Of a stretch of DNA of 35,918 nt, positions 15,674-24,510 are shown in pieces. Source of the stretch: Bacteroidales bacterium UBA7569 (GTDB lineage: Bacteria; Bacteroidota; Bacteroidia; Bacteroidales; Paludibacteraceae); the NCBI GenBank assembly GCA_002477945.1, contig DLLF01000022.1:1-35918 (forward strand). The letters run 5' to 3'. Made by a program: the position numbers and the translations under genes. A model generated the notes under the pieces. That model did not search any database and was not told the origin of the DNA. It was given only the letters and a program-made list of their open reading frames with translations. Position 1 is the first letter of the stretch, and each line of letters opens with the position of its first letter.

Positions 15674-15714
15674 CCCTCCTTTATAATCTCTTCCAAGAGA
15701 TTCATAGAGGAGGG
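15674..15714. terminator. Bidirectional terminator between secG and the glycosyltransferase gene
   Basis: A long, nearly perfect stem (CCCTCC near 15674 pairing with GGAGGG ending at 15714, with an AATCTCTT/AAGAGATT inner stem) lies between two converging genes. A T-rich stretch follows on the plus strand (TTTGGTTT) and on the minus strand (TTTTATG). It should stop transcription from both sides. Confidence 0.8.
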
Positions 15715-15738
15715 TTTGGTTTGTGTATTCCGCCTATT

Positions 15739-16680
15739 TCACCATTTGTTTCTGCGCACCAATCCTCCCAACAGCGAACACAAGACATACCAAGGATAGA
15801 CCAGAGAGAGAAGAAAAGCATTCCACAGGACAGCCTTCTGTGCAAATCTATAATGCCGTTTTCCGTAGCAAACAAGGCATACGTCGGCTATATATTTCAA
15901 AAGAAAGAACGGCGGGCACAAAGCAAGGAGGTTGGACAGAACGACCCAAGCCCCACAAACAAGGATATCAGTATCAGTGTAAGCAAAGGCTTTCCCAGCC
16001 CAACGCATACGCTGACGGAGCAAACCTTTCCATGTTGTTTCAGGAAAGACAACAGCCGCAGAGTCGTTGTTCCAAAGAGGAGCAATACGCAGATTCCTGC
16101 GTTTGAACGCCTGCAGCAAAAACATATCATCGCCGGAAGGAAGTTCGGGGTGCAAATCGGGAAAAGAATCCAACCAGCACTCTCTACGAACCAACAAACC
16201 GGCTCCGGAACACATTACAGGATGATGATGTACGGCGGCAAGCATAGTGAGAGTTTGTATTGCGACATACTCAACATGTTGCAACCGACAGAGCAAACCA
16301 GACTGTTCGCGCATCTGAAGTGGAAGAATATAAAGGTCCGTTCGGAGAGACACTCCACAACAAGGGGAATCAGGCAACAAGACATCTATATCACTCAGCC
16401 AAACATAGGAAGCGGAAGCCCGTTCTATACCATAACGAAGTGCGTATTTTTTGCCCTGCGGGTAGGTTGAATGCAAAATTTGCACGTTATGATAGATTCT
16501 AAAAAGTTTTTTCAGACGAAGCGAAGATCCATCGGCAGAATGGTCATCCACCAAAAGCACCGATATTTGTCCGTTTCTTACTGAAGCAGGCATACATTTG
16601 ACCAACGGGATTTCCCGATTGGAAATGTTACGAAAAGGGATAACGAGAGTAAGATCTATTTTCTCCGACATTCTCTCCAT
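15739..16680 (-). CDS. Family 2 glycosyltransferase, membrane-bound
   Basis: The 313-residue protein has a GT-A fold: LTLVIPFRN at the start, the nucleotide-binding VLLVDDHSADGS, the metal-binding SDIDVL, the acceptor-side SGDDMFLL, and QRMRW, the Q/RxxRW motif of processive GT2 enzymes. Two or three C-terminal hydrophobic segments (VVLSNLLALCPPFFLL and AVLWNAFLLSLVYPWYVLCS) anchor it in the inner membrane. It is probably used for a surface glycan or glycolipid; the sugar is unknown. The start may be 16680 or the second ATG at 16671; either overlaps the end of aroA, so it is translationally coupled to it. Confidence 0.88.
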   Translation of the reverse strand: MERMSEKIDLTLVIPFRNISNREIPLVKCMPASVRNGQISVLLVDDHSADGSSLRLKKLFRIYHNVQILHSTYPQGKKYALRYGIERASASYVWLSDIDVLLPDSPCCGVSLRTDLYILPLQMREQSGLLCRLQHVEYVAIQTLTMLAAVHHHPVMCSGAGLLVRRECWLDSFPDLHPELPSGDDMFLLQAFKRRNLRIAPLWNNDSAAVVFPETTWKGLLRQRMRWAGKAFAYTDTDILVCGAWVVLSNLLALCPPFFLLKYIADVCLVCYGKRHYRFAQKAVLWNAFLLSLVYPWYVLCSLLGGLVRRNKW

Positions 16681-17696
16681 TGCTTTACAAAATCCGGATA
16701 AGACTTAGCAATACAGGCGAGGTCATCTGTTTCGAAATCAGCCATCAAGAGAGCCATTGCTATGCGATGGTCGTGAAAAGAGGGATGATAGCCTGTATCT
16801 TTTGTCAAGTTATCAAAAGCCGTCAAACGATCAGACTCTTTGTATGCCAAACGTTCCGTACCCAAACAATGCAACTTCACTCCCAGGCGGAGTGCTGTCA
16901 GATAGACGGCAGGATAGAGGTCGGGACAATCGGAGAAGTCGATCGTCAAGGTGTCTTTTATCTGTGTCTGATTGTTTTTTGAAAGTAAGATACCATCTTC
17001 AACCTCCGAAGTATTCACTCCAAAAGATTTGAACAACTCGGAGACCACGACATCTCCTTGTATCGTTGATTTAGTGAGTTTCTTCAGGAGGATGGTTGCA
17101 TCGGTATGCAATGCGACATACTCATACCAAAATGCCGCTGAGGACCAATCGCGCTCCAAAGAGACTGAAGGCGAGGACAATATATGTTCAGTCATTGCAA
17201 TATACGGAGAAGTCATATCCGTCTTTAATTGAAGTTCGCCATCGATATAATCTTTTATCAACAACAGGGCTGAGATAAACTGTGTACTCTCTGTATGAGG
17301 GATTTCCAATGATACACCATGCAACTTTCGACCGCAGATGCACAATGGCGGGTAACCGTCTTCACCCAGATAGTCAATATCGGCTCCCATCTTACGCAAC
17401 GCTTCAACCAAGGTTCCTATCGGGCGTTTGCGCATACGCTCATTGCCATCAATCTGTACAGTTTTCCCTTCTTTCTGTGCATAATATGCCGTGAGAAAAC
17501 GCATGGCAGTGCCACAATTGCCTACATTGATACTACTCTGATTATCAGTCAATATCTTGTACAGCAGCAAGACATCTTCAGGAAGATTACTCGCAGGCAG
17601 TTCGGGAAACATATCTCCCCGCAAGGCAGACCTTACGAGGAGACGATTAGCAATGCTCTTTGATATGGGCAAATCTACGATGTACACACTTGTCAA
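16656..17696 (-). CDS. aroA: 3-phosphoshikimate 1-carboxyvinyltransferase (EPSP synthase), compact form
   Basis: The enzyme condenses shikimate-3-phosphate with phosphoenolpyruvate, the sixth step of the shikimate pathway. Motifs present are KSIANR (12-17), GNCGTAMRFLTAYY, RMRKRPI, STQFISALL, the catalytic-Asp region DFSDCPDLYPA, LAYKESDRL and DHRIAMA (from 309). At 346 residues it is about 60 shorter than the roughly 410 typical of Bacteroides. The loss falls at the N-terminus, between SPYIAMTEHIL and SLERDWSSAAFW, and between the KESDR and DHR motifs. The only in-frame start is a TTG at 17696 overlapping the upstream stop as TTGA. The key motifs are intact, so it is likely active. Confidence 0.88.
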   Translation of the reverse strand: MTSVYIVDLPISKSIANRLLVRSALRGDMFPELPASNLPEDVLLLYKILTDNQSSINVGNCGTAMRFLTAYYAQKEGKTVQIDGNERMRKRPIGTLVEALRKMGADIDYLGEDGYPPLCICGRKLHGVSLEIPHTESTQFISALLLIKDYIDGELQLKTDMTSPYIAMTEHILSSPSVSLERDWSSAAFWYEYVALHTDATILLKKLTKSTIQGDVVVSELFKSFGVNTSEVEDGILLSKNNQTQIKDTLTIDFSDCPDLYPAVYLTALRLGVKLHCLGTERLAYKESDRLTAFDNLTKDTGYHPSFHDHRIAMALLMADFETDDLACIAKSYPDFVKQWRECRRK

Positions 17697-19717
17697 TCAT
17701 TCCATGTTGGCAGATGAGAATAGTCTTTCGAATAGCGAAGATGTTGCTCCACATATCCTTCATCGTAAGAAATATGCAAATCGGTCATCTTTCCATTCTG
17801 CTCATAGACAGGCGTATAGACAGGATTGACAAAGCCTTTGTAGGGTGCCAAATCAAGACGAGCATAGCGTTGCAGCATCTCTTCATGAAGTTCGGGATCA
17901 ACTTTCACAGCATAGTCTTCCACTATCTGTGCCGCAGCAGCATAATTTCCCGTAGATGTTATCTCTTGTATGATTGCGAGCAACTGCCCATACAAGCGGC
18001 GAAGACCCTCATAATCATTCACACGCAGATAGGTTTTACCGTCTTTCTTCACCAATTCCACCTCAGGATTCTCTACATTCACATGCCGAAGCACCCAGTT
18101 GGCAATCAGTTGCCGATTACGCATGTGCGCCTCTTCTATGTCCTTACCGAATTCTATACGCACCAATTGCGTCATCGCACCATTCATCATTTGGCGGTAA
18201 TACTCAGCCTTGTATGCCTCATTGTTTGGCAACAAGCCAAGTTCTACCAACTTCGGATCAGCAATAAAATATAATCCGAACAAGTCGGCACGAGCCTCCT
18301 CTATCGTAGATGCATGCTCTTTCAAGGCATCTTTGCTCACTCCTTGCAACAATTTCCCCGATCCGTGCCCAAGACATTCATGCAAATCGGTATGCAGGTT
18401 GTCCGTCAATGCGCCATACTGTTTGACCAATTTCACCTCTTCTTCCGAATACATAAATTCTTCATTGAACCCATTACCCAACGAGGCTTGATTATATGCA
18501 TCCGTAATGTTGGCGATTGTCACAGATTTTGAGCCGTATTCTTTCCGTATCCAATTAGCATTTGGCAAATTGATTCCAATGGGGGTGGCAGGATAACAAT
18601 CGCCTGCTAAAATAGCGGCATTGATTACCTTGGCCGTTACACCTTTCACCTCTTCTTTTTTATACTCCTTAGCCGTTGGAGAGTTATCTTCAAACCATTG
18701 GGCATTCTTGGAAATCTTTTCCGTTCGTTCTGTGGCTTCCAAGTCTTTGAAATTAACCAGCGACTCCCATGATGCCGTCACGCCCAGAGGATCTCCATAA
18801 GTCTCTGTAAAGCCGTTGACAAAATCCACTCTTGCATCCAATTCTCTCACCCAGGCTATACAGTAGTCATTGAACAGATGCAAATCTCCTGTCTCATAGA
18901 ATTCTATCAGATTGTCTATAACAAGTTGCTGCTGAGGAGTCTCAGCAAAACCTTTTGCTTTCTCCAACCAATACACAATAGGTTCCAATGCTTCAGTATA
19001 CAGACCTCCCACCTTATACACTTCTTCCTGCACAACACCGTTGCGCTTGACTAATTTGGCATTCAATCCAACACTCATCGGCTCAGCACTGGTGTCTTTA
19101 TGTTCCTCATAATACGCTTCTGCCTCAGCCTGCGTTACCCCGTCATAATAATTATTGGCGGAAGTCAATATCAAATCGACTCCTGCTGCTTGGTTGGTTC
19201 TTTTCGGAAGAATAGCAGGATCAAACATAATAGGTACCAAATCAGTCAAAGAACCGATATGCTTACCATCTACCAACGTAGCGGATACATTTTCCGGAAT
19301 ATACTTCAAGGCTTGTACAAACCATGCTTCAGTAAACTCCGGTAAAAATTTATCCTCACTGTAATGGTGATGTATGCCATTTGAGAACCACACCCTCTTC
19401 AGGTATTTCTCCATCAGCAAGAACTGCTCGTCTTCTTTGTCAGGATAATACTCATACAATGCTTCCAATGTGCGGCGGATGCAAAGATTATATTTGCAGT
19501 TCTGGTCATAGAGTATATCCCGTCCATGCAATGCAGCCTCCGTAAGATAATAGAGCAACTCTTTTTGCTGAAGACTCAGTTCCTCCAACTCCGGAACTTG
19601 GTAGCGTAATATCTCCAAATCATAAAATCTGTCCACGGTGTACGTAAATTTCTGAGTTTCCTTATGACAGGAAAGCAATGTCAGTGCGGCTATACCGCAT
19701 ACTATCATTTTTTTCAT
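17693..19717 (-). CDS. Dipeptidyl peptidase III family (M49) lipoprotein
   Basis: The 674-residue zinc peptidase removes dipeptides from the N-termini of oligopeptides. The M49 zinc motif is the bacterial form HECLGH (446-451), with the third ligand in EEARADL (473-479). The N-terminus MKKMIVCGIAALTLLSCHKE is a lipoprotein signal with Cys17 as the acylated residue, so it is probably tethered in the periplasm or at the outer membrane. Length and wording (LHTDLHECLGHGSGKLLQG) match Bacteroides DPP III. It lies 9 bp after the nucleoside phosphorylase gene, and its TGA overlaps the TTG start of aroA. Confidence 0.93.
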   Translation of the reverse strand: MKKMIVCGIAALTLLSCHKETQKFTYTVDRFYDLEILRYQVPELEELSLQQKELLYYLTEAALHGRDILYDQNCKYNLCIRRTLEALYEYYPDKEDEQFLLMEKYLKRVWFSNGIHHHYSEDKFLPEFTEAWFVQALKYIPENVSATLVDGKHIGSLTDLVPIMFDPAILPKRTNQAAGVDLILTSANNYYDGVTQAEAEAYYEEHKDTSAEPMSVGLNAKLVKRNGVVQEEVYKVGGLYTEALEPIVYWLEKAKGFAETPQQQLVIDNLIEFYETGDLHLFNDYCIAWVRELDARVDFVNGFTETYGDPLGVTASWESLVNFKDLEATERTEKISKNAQWFEDNSPTAKEYKKEEVKGVTAKVINAAILAGDCYPATPIGINLPNANWIRKEYGSKSVTIANITDAYNQASLGNGFNEEFMYSEEEVKLVKQYGALTDNLHTDLHECLGHGSGKLLQGVSKDALKEHASTIEEARADLFGLYFIADPKLVELGLLPNNEAYKAEYYRQMMNGAMTQLVRIEFGKDIEEAHMRNRQLIANWVLRHVNVENPEVELVKKDGKTYLRVNDYEGLRRLYGQLLAIIQEITSTGNYAAAAQIVEDYAVKVDPELHEEMLQRYARLDLAPYKGFVNPVYTPVYEQNGKMTDLHISYDEGYVEQHLRYSKDYSHLPTWND

Positions 19718-19726
19718 GATTGTCTT

Positions 19727-20602
19727 TTATAATCTCTCTAATACTTTCTCTATAAGTTTCCGAACGCGCGGTTTATAATCTGTATTGGCAGCCTCTACTT
19801 TGCGTTGGGCAATCACACAGCAAACAGTCATTGCTTTATGCCCCATCAGCAGCGACAAGCCGGCTATGGCAGAACCTTCCATTTCATAATTATTGATTCG
19901 TTGCCCTTGATAACGGAACGCCGTAATACGCTCGTTGATATCTTCAACCGCTATATTACAACGCAGTACACGTCCCTGAGGACCATAGAATCCGTTAGCT
20001 GCGATAGTGCATCCGCGCAACATATCATCTCCCGCAATGCGGTTTACCAACTCTTCATCAGCCTTCACCACGTATGGAACCGCTGCCTTCTGCGGGTAAT
20101 GAATAGCCTCTACCAATGCTTTCTCAAAACCCAAGTCCGAAATTCTGTCACGACCCTCATAAAAAGCCAATACACCGTCAAAACCGATACTTTTCTCCGA
20201 GACTAAGAAACTGCCCAACGGAATATCATCCTGCATCGCGCCGCAAGTACCCACACGCACTATCTCCAGTTGTTTTTTCACCGACTTCTCTTCACGGGTC
20301 TCAAAATCTATATTGGCAAGAGCATCCAGTTCATTCAGTACAATGTCAATATTATCCGTACCTATGCCGGTCGAAACACAAGAAATTCGTTTACCCTTGT
20401 ATCTGCCCGTAATGGTGTGAAACTCTCTCGATTGGATATTGCACTCCTCACTGCCTTCGTCAAAGTAAGAAGCCACCATATTCACCCTGTCCTGGTCGCC
20501 CACAAGAATAATTTTATCTGCCAAATGTTCCGGACGAATATGCAGATGGAAGGCACTGCCATCTGCATTGATAATCAGCTGAGATGCTGGAAATGTTTTC
20601 AT
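19727..20602 (-). CDS. Nucleoside phosphorylase (uridine phosphorylase-like)
   Basis: The 291-residue cytoplasmic enzyme belongs to the purine/uridine phosphorylase family, which splits nucleosides with phosphate into base and ribose-1-phosphate. Seen are the phosphate-binding opening ILVGDQDRV, STGIGTDNIDIVLNELDAL, VRVGTCGAM, and the ribose-binding NNYEMEGSAIAGL. These favour a uridine-phosphorylase-like enzyme, but base specificity cannot be read reliably. It is the first gene of the operon with DPP III, aroA and a glycosyltransferase. Its promoter (20644-20674) overlaps the divergent one for the PepSY-like gene. Confidence 0.9.
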   Translation of the reverse strand: MKTFPASQLIINADGSAFHLHIRPEHLADKIILVGDQDRVNMVASYFDEGSEECNIQSREFHTITGRYKGKRISCVSTGIGTDNIDIVLNELDALANIDFETREEKSVKKQLEIVRVGTCGAMQDDIPLGSFLVSEKSIGFDGVLAFYEGRDRISDLGFEKALVEAIHYPQKAAVPYVVKADEELVNRIAGDDMLRGCTIAANGFYGPQGRVLRCNIAVEDINERITAFRYQGQRINNYEMEGSAIAGLSLLMGHKAMTVCCVIAQRKVEAANTDYKPRVRKLIEKVLERL

Positions 20603-20643
20603 AGGTCTATGATTTTTATTGTTATTATTGCACTACACTATCG

Positions 20644-20674
20644 CAAAGATAGAAATAATTTGTGAATCTGCAAA
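20644..20674 (-). promoter_or_regulatory. Promoter of the nucleoside phosphorylase / DPP III / aroA operon
   Basis: On the minus strand TTTG (20674-20671) and TATCTTTG (20651-20644) stand 19 bp apart, an ideal Bacteroidetes promoter. The start would be near 20637, about 35 nt ahead of the ATG. Confidence 0.8.
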
Positions 20675-20690
20675 ATTATTCATAACTTAG
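20659..20690 (+). promoter_or_regulatory. Promoter of the PepSY-like lipoprotein gene
   Basis: TTTG at 20659-20662 and TAACTTAG at 20683-20690 (one mismatch to TAnnTTTG) are 20 bp apart. It physically overlaps the divergent promoter at 20644-20674, so polymerases cannot occupy both at once. Confidence 0.65.
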
Positions 20691-20724
20691 CCGCCGACAT
20701 CAACCTTAATAATCTTATATCATT

Positions 20725-21165
20725 ATGAAACACTATCTAACTCTTTCCGTGGCAGCAATGATCGCCTTGTCGGTTAGTTCATGCGGTTCTTCCAACGAAC
20801 TCATTCCGTTCTCGCAATTGCCGGAACCGACGCAACAATTCATCAACAGCCATTTCCAAGAGAAAGACGTTCGCGTCATTTTCTGCGAGAAAAGCACTTT
20901 CAAAACCGACTACCAAATCTGTCTTTTCGATGCCACAACCATTGATTTCAATGGCAAAGGCGAGTTCCAACGAATCGAATTCACCCGAAATACAGCTGAT
21001 GAAAATGTCATCCCGCAGGTAATTGCCGACTATGTCAATGCCAATTATCAAGGAAATAGAATCATTGAATATCACCTGAAAGGGAAAAAACAATACGTCC
21101 GACTAAGCAACAACGCTAAACTTTCCTTCGATAAAGACGGCAATTTCTTGACCGCGACAAACTAA
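20725..21165 (+). CDS. PepSY-like (DUF2874) lipoprotein
   Basis: The 146-residue product has a lipoprotein signal (MKHYLTLSVAAMIALSVSSCGSS; Cys20). Two repeated halves follow, each with a PepSY-like pattern: LPEPTQQFINSHFQEKDVRV then an ICLFDATTIDFNGKGEFQRI strand pair, and VIPQVIADYVNANYQG then an EYHLKGKKQYVRLSNNAKL strand pair. This is the arrangement of the Bacteroidetes DUF2874/PepSY-like family, which is periplasmic or outer-membrane anchored and of unknown function. It is monocistronic and converges on the DUF3467 gene with an 11-bp gap. Confidence 0.88.
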   Translation: MKHYLTLSVAAMIALSVSSCGSSNELIPFSQLPEPTQQFINSHFQEKDVRVIFCEKSTFKTDYQICLFDATTIDFNGKGEFQRIEFTRNTADENVIPQVIADYVNANYQGNRIIEYHLKGKKQYVRLSNNAKLSFDKDGNFLTATN

Positions 21166-21176
21166 GTATCAATCCA

Positions 21177-21479
21177 TTATGCCTCACCGCCACCAAACGA
21201 CATGGGGGCCGTGTTGGAGGGAAAATTCGGATTTATATCTATCTTGCCGAACTGCTGTTCATATTTGCGGATATTGTCCTGCAAGGCGAGCAGCAGTTTC
21301 TTTGTGTTCTCGGGAGTCAGAATAACACGCGACCTTACCTGGGCGGGTTTCACTTGGGGCATCACACTTACAAAGTCTATTACGAACTCGCTCGGCGAAT
21401 GAGCAATAATCGCAAGATTTGAATACACACCGCCCGCCACTTCGGGAGGGAGGTTTATTTGCATCTGATTTTCTTCCAT
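21177..21479 (-). CDS. DUF3467 protein
   Basis: A 100-residue soluble protein of the DUF3467 family, common in Bacteroidetes and of unknown function. The family pattern is clear: MQINLPPEVAGGVYSNLAII, then FVIDFVSVMPQ, then SRVILTPENTKKLLLALQDN. I chose the ATG at 21479 (MEENQ); an in-frame ATG at 21491 would overlap the upstream glycosyltransferase stop by 7 bp and add four residues. It is the last gene of the esterase / PCMD / glycosyltransferase operon. No terminator is seen after it. Confidence 0.9.
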   Translation of the reverse strand: MEENQMQINLPPEVAGGVYSNLAIIAHSPSEFVIDFVSVMPQVKPAQVRSRVILTPENTKKLLLALQDNIRKYEQQFGKIDINPNFPSNTAPMSFGGGEA

Positions 21480-21484
21480 ATCAT

Positions 21485-22618
21485 TTACCATTGTTGTAGT
21501 TTCTTTTTGTTCATTGCATTGAGCAACATCAATAGCAGATTATTGATCGGCAGATATATATCAAACAAGACAAATGCCGGACCAAAACCTTTGAGAGAGA
21601 AATGATGTGCGGCCCTGTTCATCACCAGTATCTGAGTCAGCAGCCGCAGCAGAAAACAACCTCCTGCAACACACCAAAGCCACCAACAGGGTTGCAGGCA
21701 AATCAACACCAATATCAGATAAAACAATCCTCTCATCATAGGTTCCGTCACCAAAAGACATTTTGTACGTCGGGCATAGTTGGGAGATACACTCAAGTGC
21801 CGCCGCTTTTGTTGCAGCCACTCTCTAAAGGTCTCCTTCGGAACCGACCAAGTTATACTTTCTTTCGACACGGCAACCCTCGTATTCCACCTGTTCGACA
21901 CCTTGTTGACAAACAAATCATCATCTCCAGCACGCAATCCCAACAGACCCGCAAAGCCGTTCTGCCTAAAAAACAACTCTTTGCTATATGCCAAATTGCG
22001 ACCGACACCCATATACGGATGACCCATCAAGGCCATACCCATATACTGTAAACCATTGAACAATGTGTCATATTGTATCAATCGGTTCAGCAGAGTCTTT
22101 TTCTCCATGTATGCGCCGAATCCGAGCACCACCTCCGTTCCGGAAGTAAACTCTCTCACCATTCCACGAATCCACTGCTCCCCGTCTGGAACGCAGTCCG
22201 CATCTGTCAATAGCAGATACTCGCCCTTCGCGGCCTTTGCCGCCAGCGTAAGAGCCAACTTCTTCGAAGAACGAATCCTTACATTGTGAGGCACAAATGT
22301 AGAACGCAAATGATGATATTGTTGTTGGTACTGCTCTATTACCAAACGGGTATCGTCCTCACTCTCATCGTCCACCACAATCACTTCATAATTAGGATAA
22401 TCCTGCGTCAAAACCCTATGCAGAAACAAACGGAGATTCTCTGACTCATTTCGCGCACTGATAACAACCGACACCATCGGCAGCACATCTTTCTGCTCTG
22501 CAGGTTGCTCTTTCAGTTTACGCACACGTCTGTTTACAGCATCCAAATAAACCCAATAATAAATCAATTCAAATAGGGTAACCGATACCAATATGCCAAG
22601 AAGAATATAACTCTGCAT
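21485..22618 (-). CDS. Family 2 glycosyltransferase with membrane anchors
   Basis: The 377-residue protein has an N-terminal membrane helix (about 3-25), a cytoplasmic GT-A domain (VSVVISARNES, VIVVDDESEDDT, metal-binding LTDADCVPD, GDDDLFVN and QQKRRHLS, a QxxRR-type variant of the QxxRW motif), and at least two C-terminal membrane segments. It probably adds a sugar to a lipid-linked or surface glycan; donor and acceptor are unknown. It starts 13 bp after the PCMD-like gene and is followed at once by the DUF3467 gene. Confidence 0.9.
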   Translation of the reverse strand: MQSYILLGILVSVTLFELIYYWVYLDAVNRRVRKLKEQPAEQKDVLPMVSVVISARNESENLRLFLHRVLTQDYPNYEVIVVDDESEDDTRLVIEQYQQQYHHLRSTFVPHNVRIRSSKKLALTLAAKAAKGEYLLLTDADCVPDGEQWIRGMVREFTSGTEVVLGFGAYMEKKTLLNRLIQYDTLFNGLQYMGMALMGHPYMGVGRNLAYSKELFFRQNGFAGLLGLRAGDDDLFVNKVSNRWNTRVAVSKESITWSVPKETFREWLQQKRRHLSVSPNYARRTKCLLVTEPMMRGLFYLILVLICLQPCWWLWCVAGGCFLLRLLTQILVMNRAAHHFSLKGFGPAFVLFDIYLPINNLLLMLLNAMNKKKLQQW

Positions 22619-22631
22619 TGCTCTACAACTG

Positions 22632-23591
22632 TCAGAACTTTAAGCGCACATTATCCACCCAGAACGAATTGCCTTCATGCCCCACAAAAGCCTCATGGCA
22701 ACCCGAAGTCAGTACAATGATTATATGGGTCGGCTGATCCTGCTCCGTCCCCCAACCGTCTTCACGGATAGGAACAATCTTCCCCTTTGAATTCATCGCT
22801 CTGTATGGCTTGTTAAGACCCATATATTCCTTGAAATATGGCTCACCGCTAATATCTCCGTAATACACCGGCACTTCAAAATTATTCACCCACGTGCTTT
22901 GCGTCCTGGTCACTCTGTAGGCTGCTGTGCCGACACGCAACGCATGGATATTGCCATCGTTGTCTTCCCAACGCTTTTGCAAAAGAACATACATCTCGGC
23001 TTCGTCATGCCCTTTGATTTTTTTGGGCTTGCCGAATCCCTTGGCGTATGTCACTGTCTCTTCATCCGAAATAATAGCCTTGTAGTCCACCATCAGGGCT
23101 TGCGGCTTGCGGGTGAATGGCACACCGAAATCGATATTGGAATAGGGATCTTTGGCGGAGCGGATAGGTTCTATGGTCTTACCCGTGAAAATCGTACCGT
23201 TCACAAGCACCTTTATGTCTATAAAACCGAAAACCACCACCTCTTCCAATTTGGCATCCATGCGGCAGCATACACCGTTACCCCTGCGCTCGGGAATGGT
23301 CGTACCGCTCCCTTTCTCTATGCCGCTCACCTTTACATAAGCATTGCTCACGCTCCAGGGATTATGCCCATCTGCATAAACACCTTCATAGTAAAAAGGA
23401 ATATTCTTCCTTATAGTATCGGCCTCTCCTATGGCATACAGACATTTTGTCTGACCGCCTATTATTCCGGACTCTTTGATATAACGCACCGTCCAATGTT
23501 CAAAATCACCGAAAGGGACATTCTCCACCTGTGCAATCACTGCACCGGCCGCAAACATACACAATGCACTCAAGACCGCTGTTCTTTTCAT
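22632..23591 (-). CDS. Secreted PCMD-like (putative carbohydrate metabolism domain) protein
   Basis: The 319-residue product starts at the ATG at 23591, which opens a signal peptide (MKRTAVLSALCMFAAGAVIA); the frame is open further upstream without a signal. The mature protein opens with VPFGDFEHWTVRYIKESG and closes with NSFWVDNVRLKF, the jelly-roll pattern of Bacteroidetes PCMD proteins, proposed to bind or process carbohydrate. No catalytic residues can be named. It lies between an SGNH esterase and a glycosyltransferase, in keeping with a glycan role. Confidence 0.75.
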   Translation of the reverse strand: MKRTAVLSALCMFAAGAVIAQVENVPFGDFEHWTVRYIKESGIIGGQTKCLYAIGEADTIRKNIPFYYEGVYADGHNPWSVSNAYVKVSGIEKGSGTTIPERRGNGVCCRMDAKLEEVVVFGFIDIKVLVNGTIFTGKTIEPIRSAKDPYSNIDFGVPFTRKPQALMVDYKAIISDEETVTYAKGFGKPKKIKGHDEAEMYVLLQKRWEDNDGNIHALRVGTAAYRVTRTQSTWVNNFEVPVYYGDISGEPYFKEYMGLNKPYRAMNSKGKIVPIREDGWGTEQDQPTHIIIVLTSGCHEAFVGHEGNSFWVDNVRLKF

Positions 23592-23635
23592 ATAGTTGCC
23601 TCTGAATAATCTTGACTCCCAACCGACTTCCTGCA

Positions 23636-24442
23636 CTATTTCCCGCTCTGCAAGGGTGCCACAGGCGATGTGTAAAGTATTCCTTCTCTTGATAAAACAA
23701 CGTGATTTCCCAAACCTTTTATATTCTGGTTCTTTATGTCCTCGGCAGCCATTCTTGCCACCTCGATGGCACCAGCCTCCGACAGATGCGTATTGTCCTT
23801 CTTTCCTTCAGGATACTTTTTGTACACACCCGCTGGCATATGACAGAAATAACGTATGGAAGCACTGTCTCCCTCTCTTCGGAGCCATTCAGAAGTCATC
23901 TCGTTCATATCAAGCAATGGCACCTTCTCGGCCTTTGCCACCTGACGGGCAGCCTCCACATAACCGCCGTGACGGTTAACCAACTCACCCGTTTCTTTTG
24001 AGAAATACCGGCGGGCGATAGGAGTACACAATATCGGTTTTGCCCCTTTCTTGCGAGCCTCCTGAACCATTTTGCTCAAATTCGTTTGATAATCTTCTAT
24101 GGATGTATATCGTCTCTTGTCACTCTGCTTCGTATCGTTATGACCGAATTGTATAATCACCACATCACCGCGGTGCAACTGAGACACCACCTCTTTCCAA
24201 CGACCCTCCTCTATGAAAGAACGGGTACTTCTTCCGTTCATCGCATAGTTCTTTACTACCACACCTTCATCTAAAAAAGTCGGCAACACTTGACCCCAAC
24301 CTCTTTCAGGAGTAATTGTCGTGTCGGCGCGGTCTGCCATCGTACTGTCACCCACCATATACAGAAGTAAAGGCTTTTTACCAGCTGATAACAGAATCGT
24401 AACTGCAAAAAGAATACCGAGAAAATAAATCGTACGTTTCAT
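23636..24442 (-). CDS. SGNH/GDSL-type acetylesterase (rhamnogalacturonan acetylesterase-like)
   Basis: The 268-residue protein starts at the ATG at 24442, giving a signal peptide (MKRTIYFLGILFAVTILLSA). Catalytic blocks are clear: YMVGDSTMAD (nucleophile Ser), NGRSTRSF, QFGHNDTKQ and the Asp-His pair in DNTHLSEAGA. These fit carbohydrate esterase family 12, which removes acetyl groups from pectic or other glycans. A long leading extension from 24481 is possible but lacks a signal. It heads an operon with PCMD-like, glycosyltransferase and DUF3467 genes. A palindrome overlaps its promoter, so it is probably regulated. Confidence 0.9.
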   Translation of the reverse strand: MKRTIYFLGILFAVTILLSAGKKPLLLYMVGDSTMADRADTTITPERGWGQVLPTFLDEGVVVKNYAMNGRSTRSFIEEGRWKEVVSQLHRGDVVIIQFGHNDTKQSDKRRYTSIEDYQTNLSKMVQEARKKGAKPILCTPIARRYFSKETGELVNRHGGYVEAARQVAKAEKVPLLDMNEMTSEWLRREGDSASIRYFCHMPAGVYKKYPEGKKDNTHLSEAGAIEVARMAAEDIKNQNIKGLGNHVVLSREGILYTSPVAPLQSGK

Positions 24443-24478
24443 TGAGATAATAAAATTTGATCTAAACATAACTACTTG

Positions 24479-24510
24479 CAAAGGTACTACTTTATCACCA
24501 ACTATGCAAA
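24479..24510 (-). promoter_or_regulatory. Promoter of the esterase operon
   Basis: On the minus strand TTTG (24510-24507) and TACCTTTG (24486-24479) are 20 bp apart, matching the Bacteroidetes consensus. The -33 element falls inside one arm of the palindrome at 24502-24528. Confidence 0.75.
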
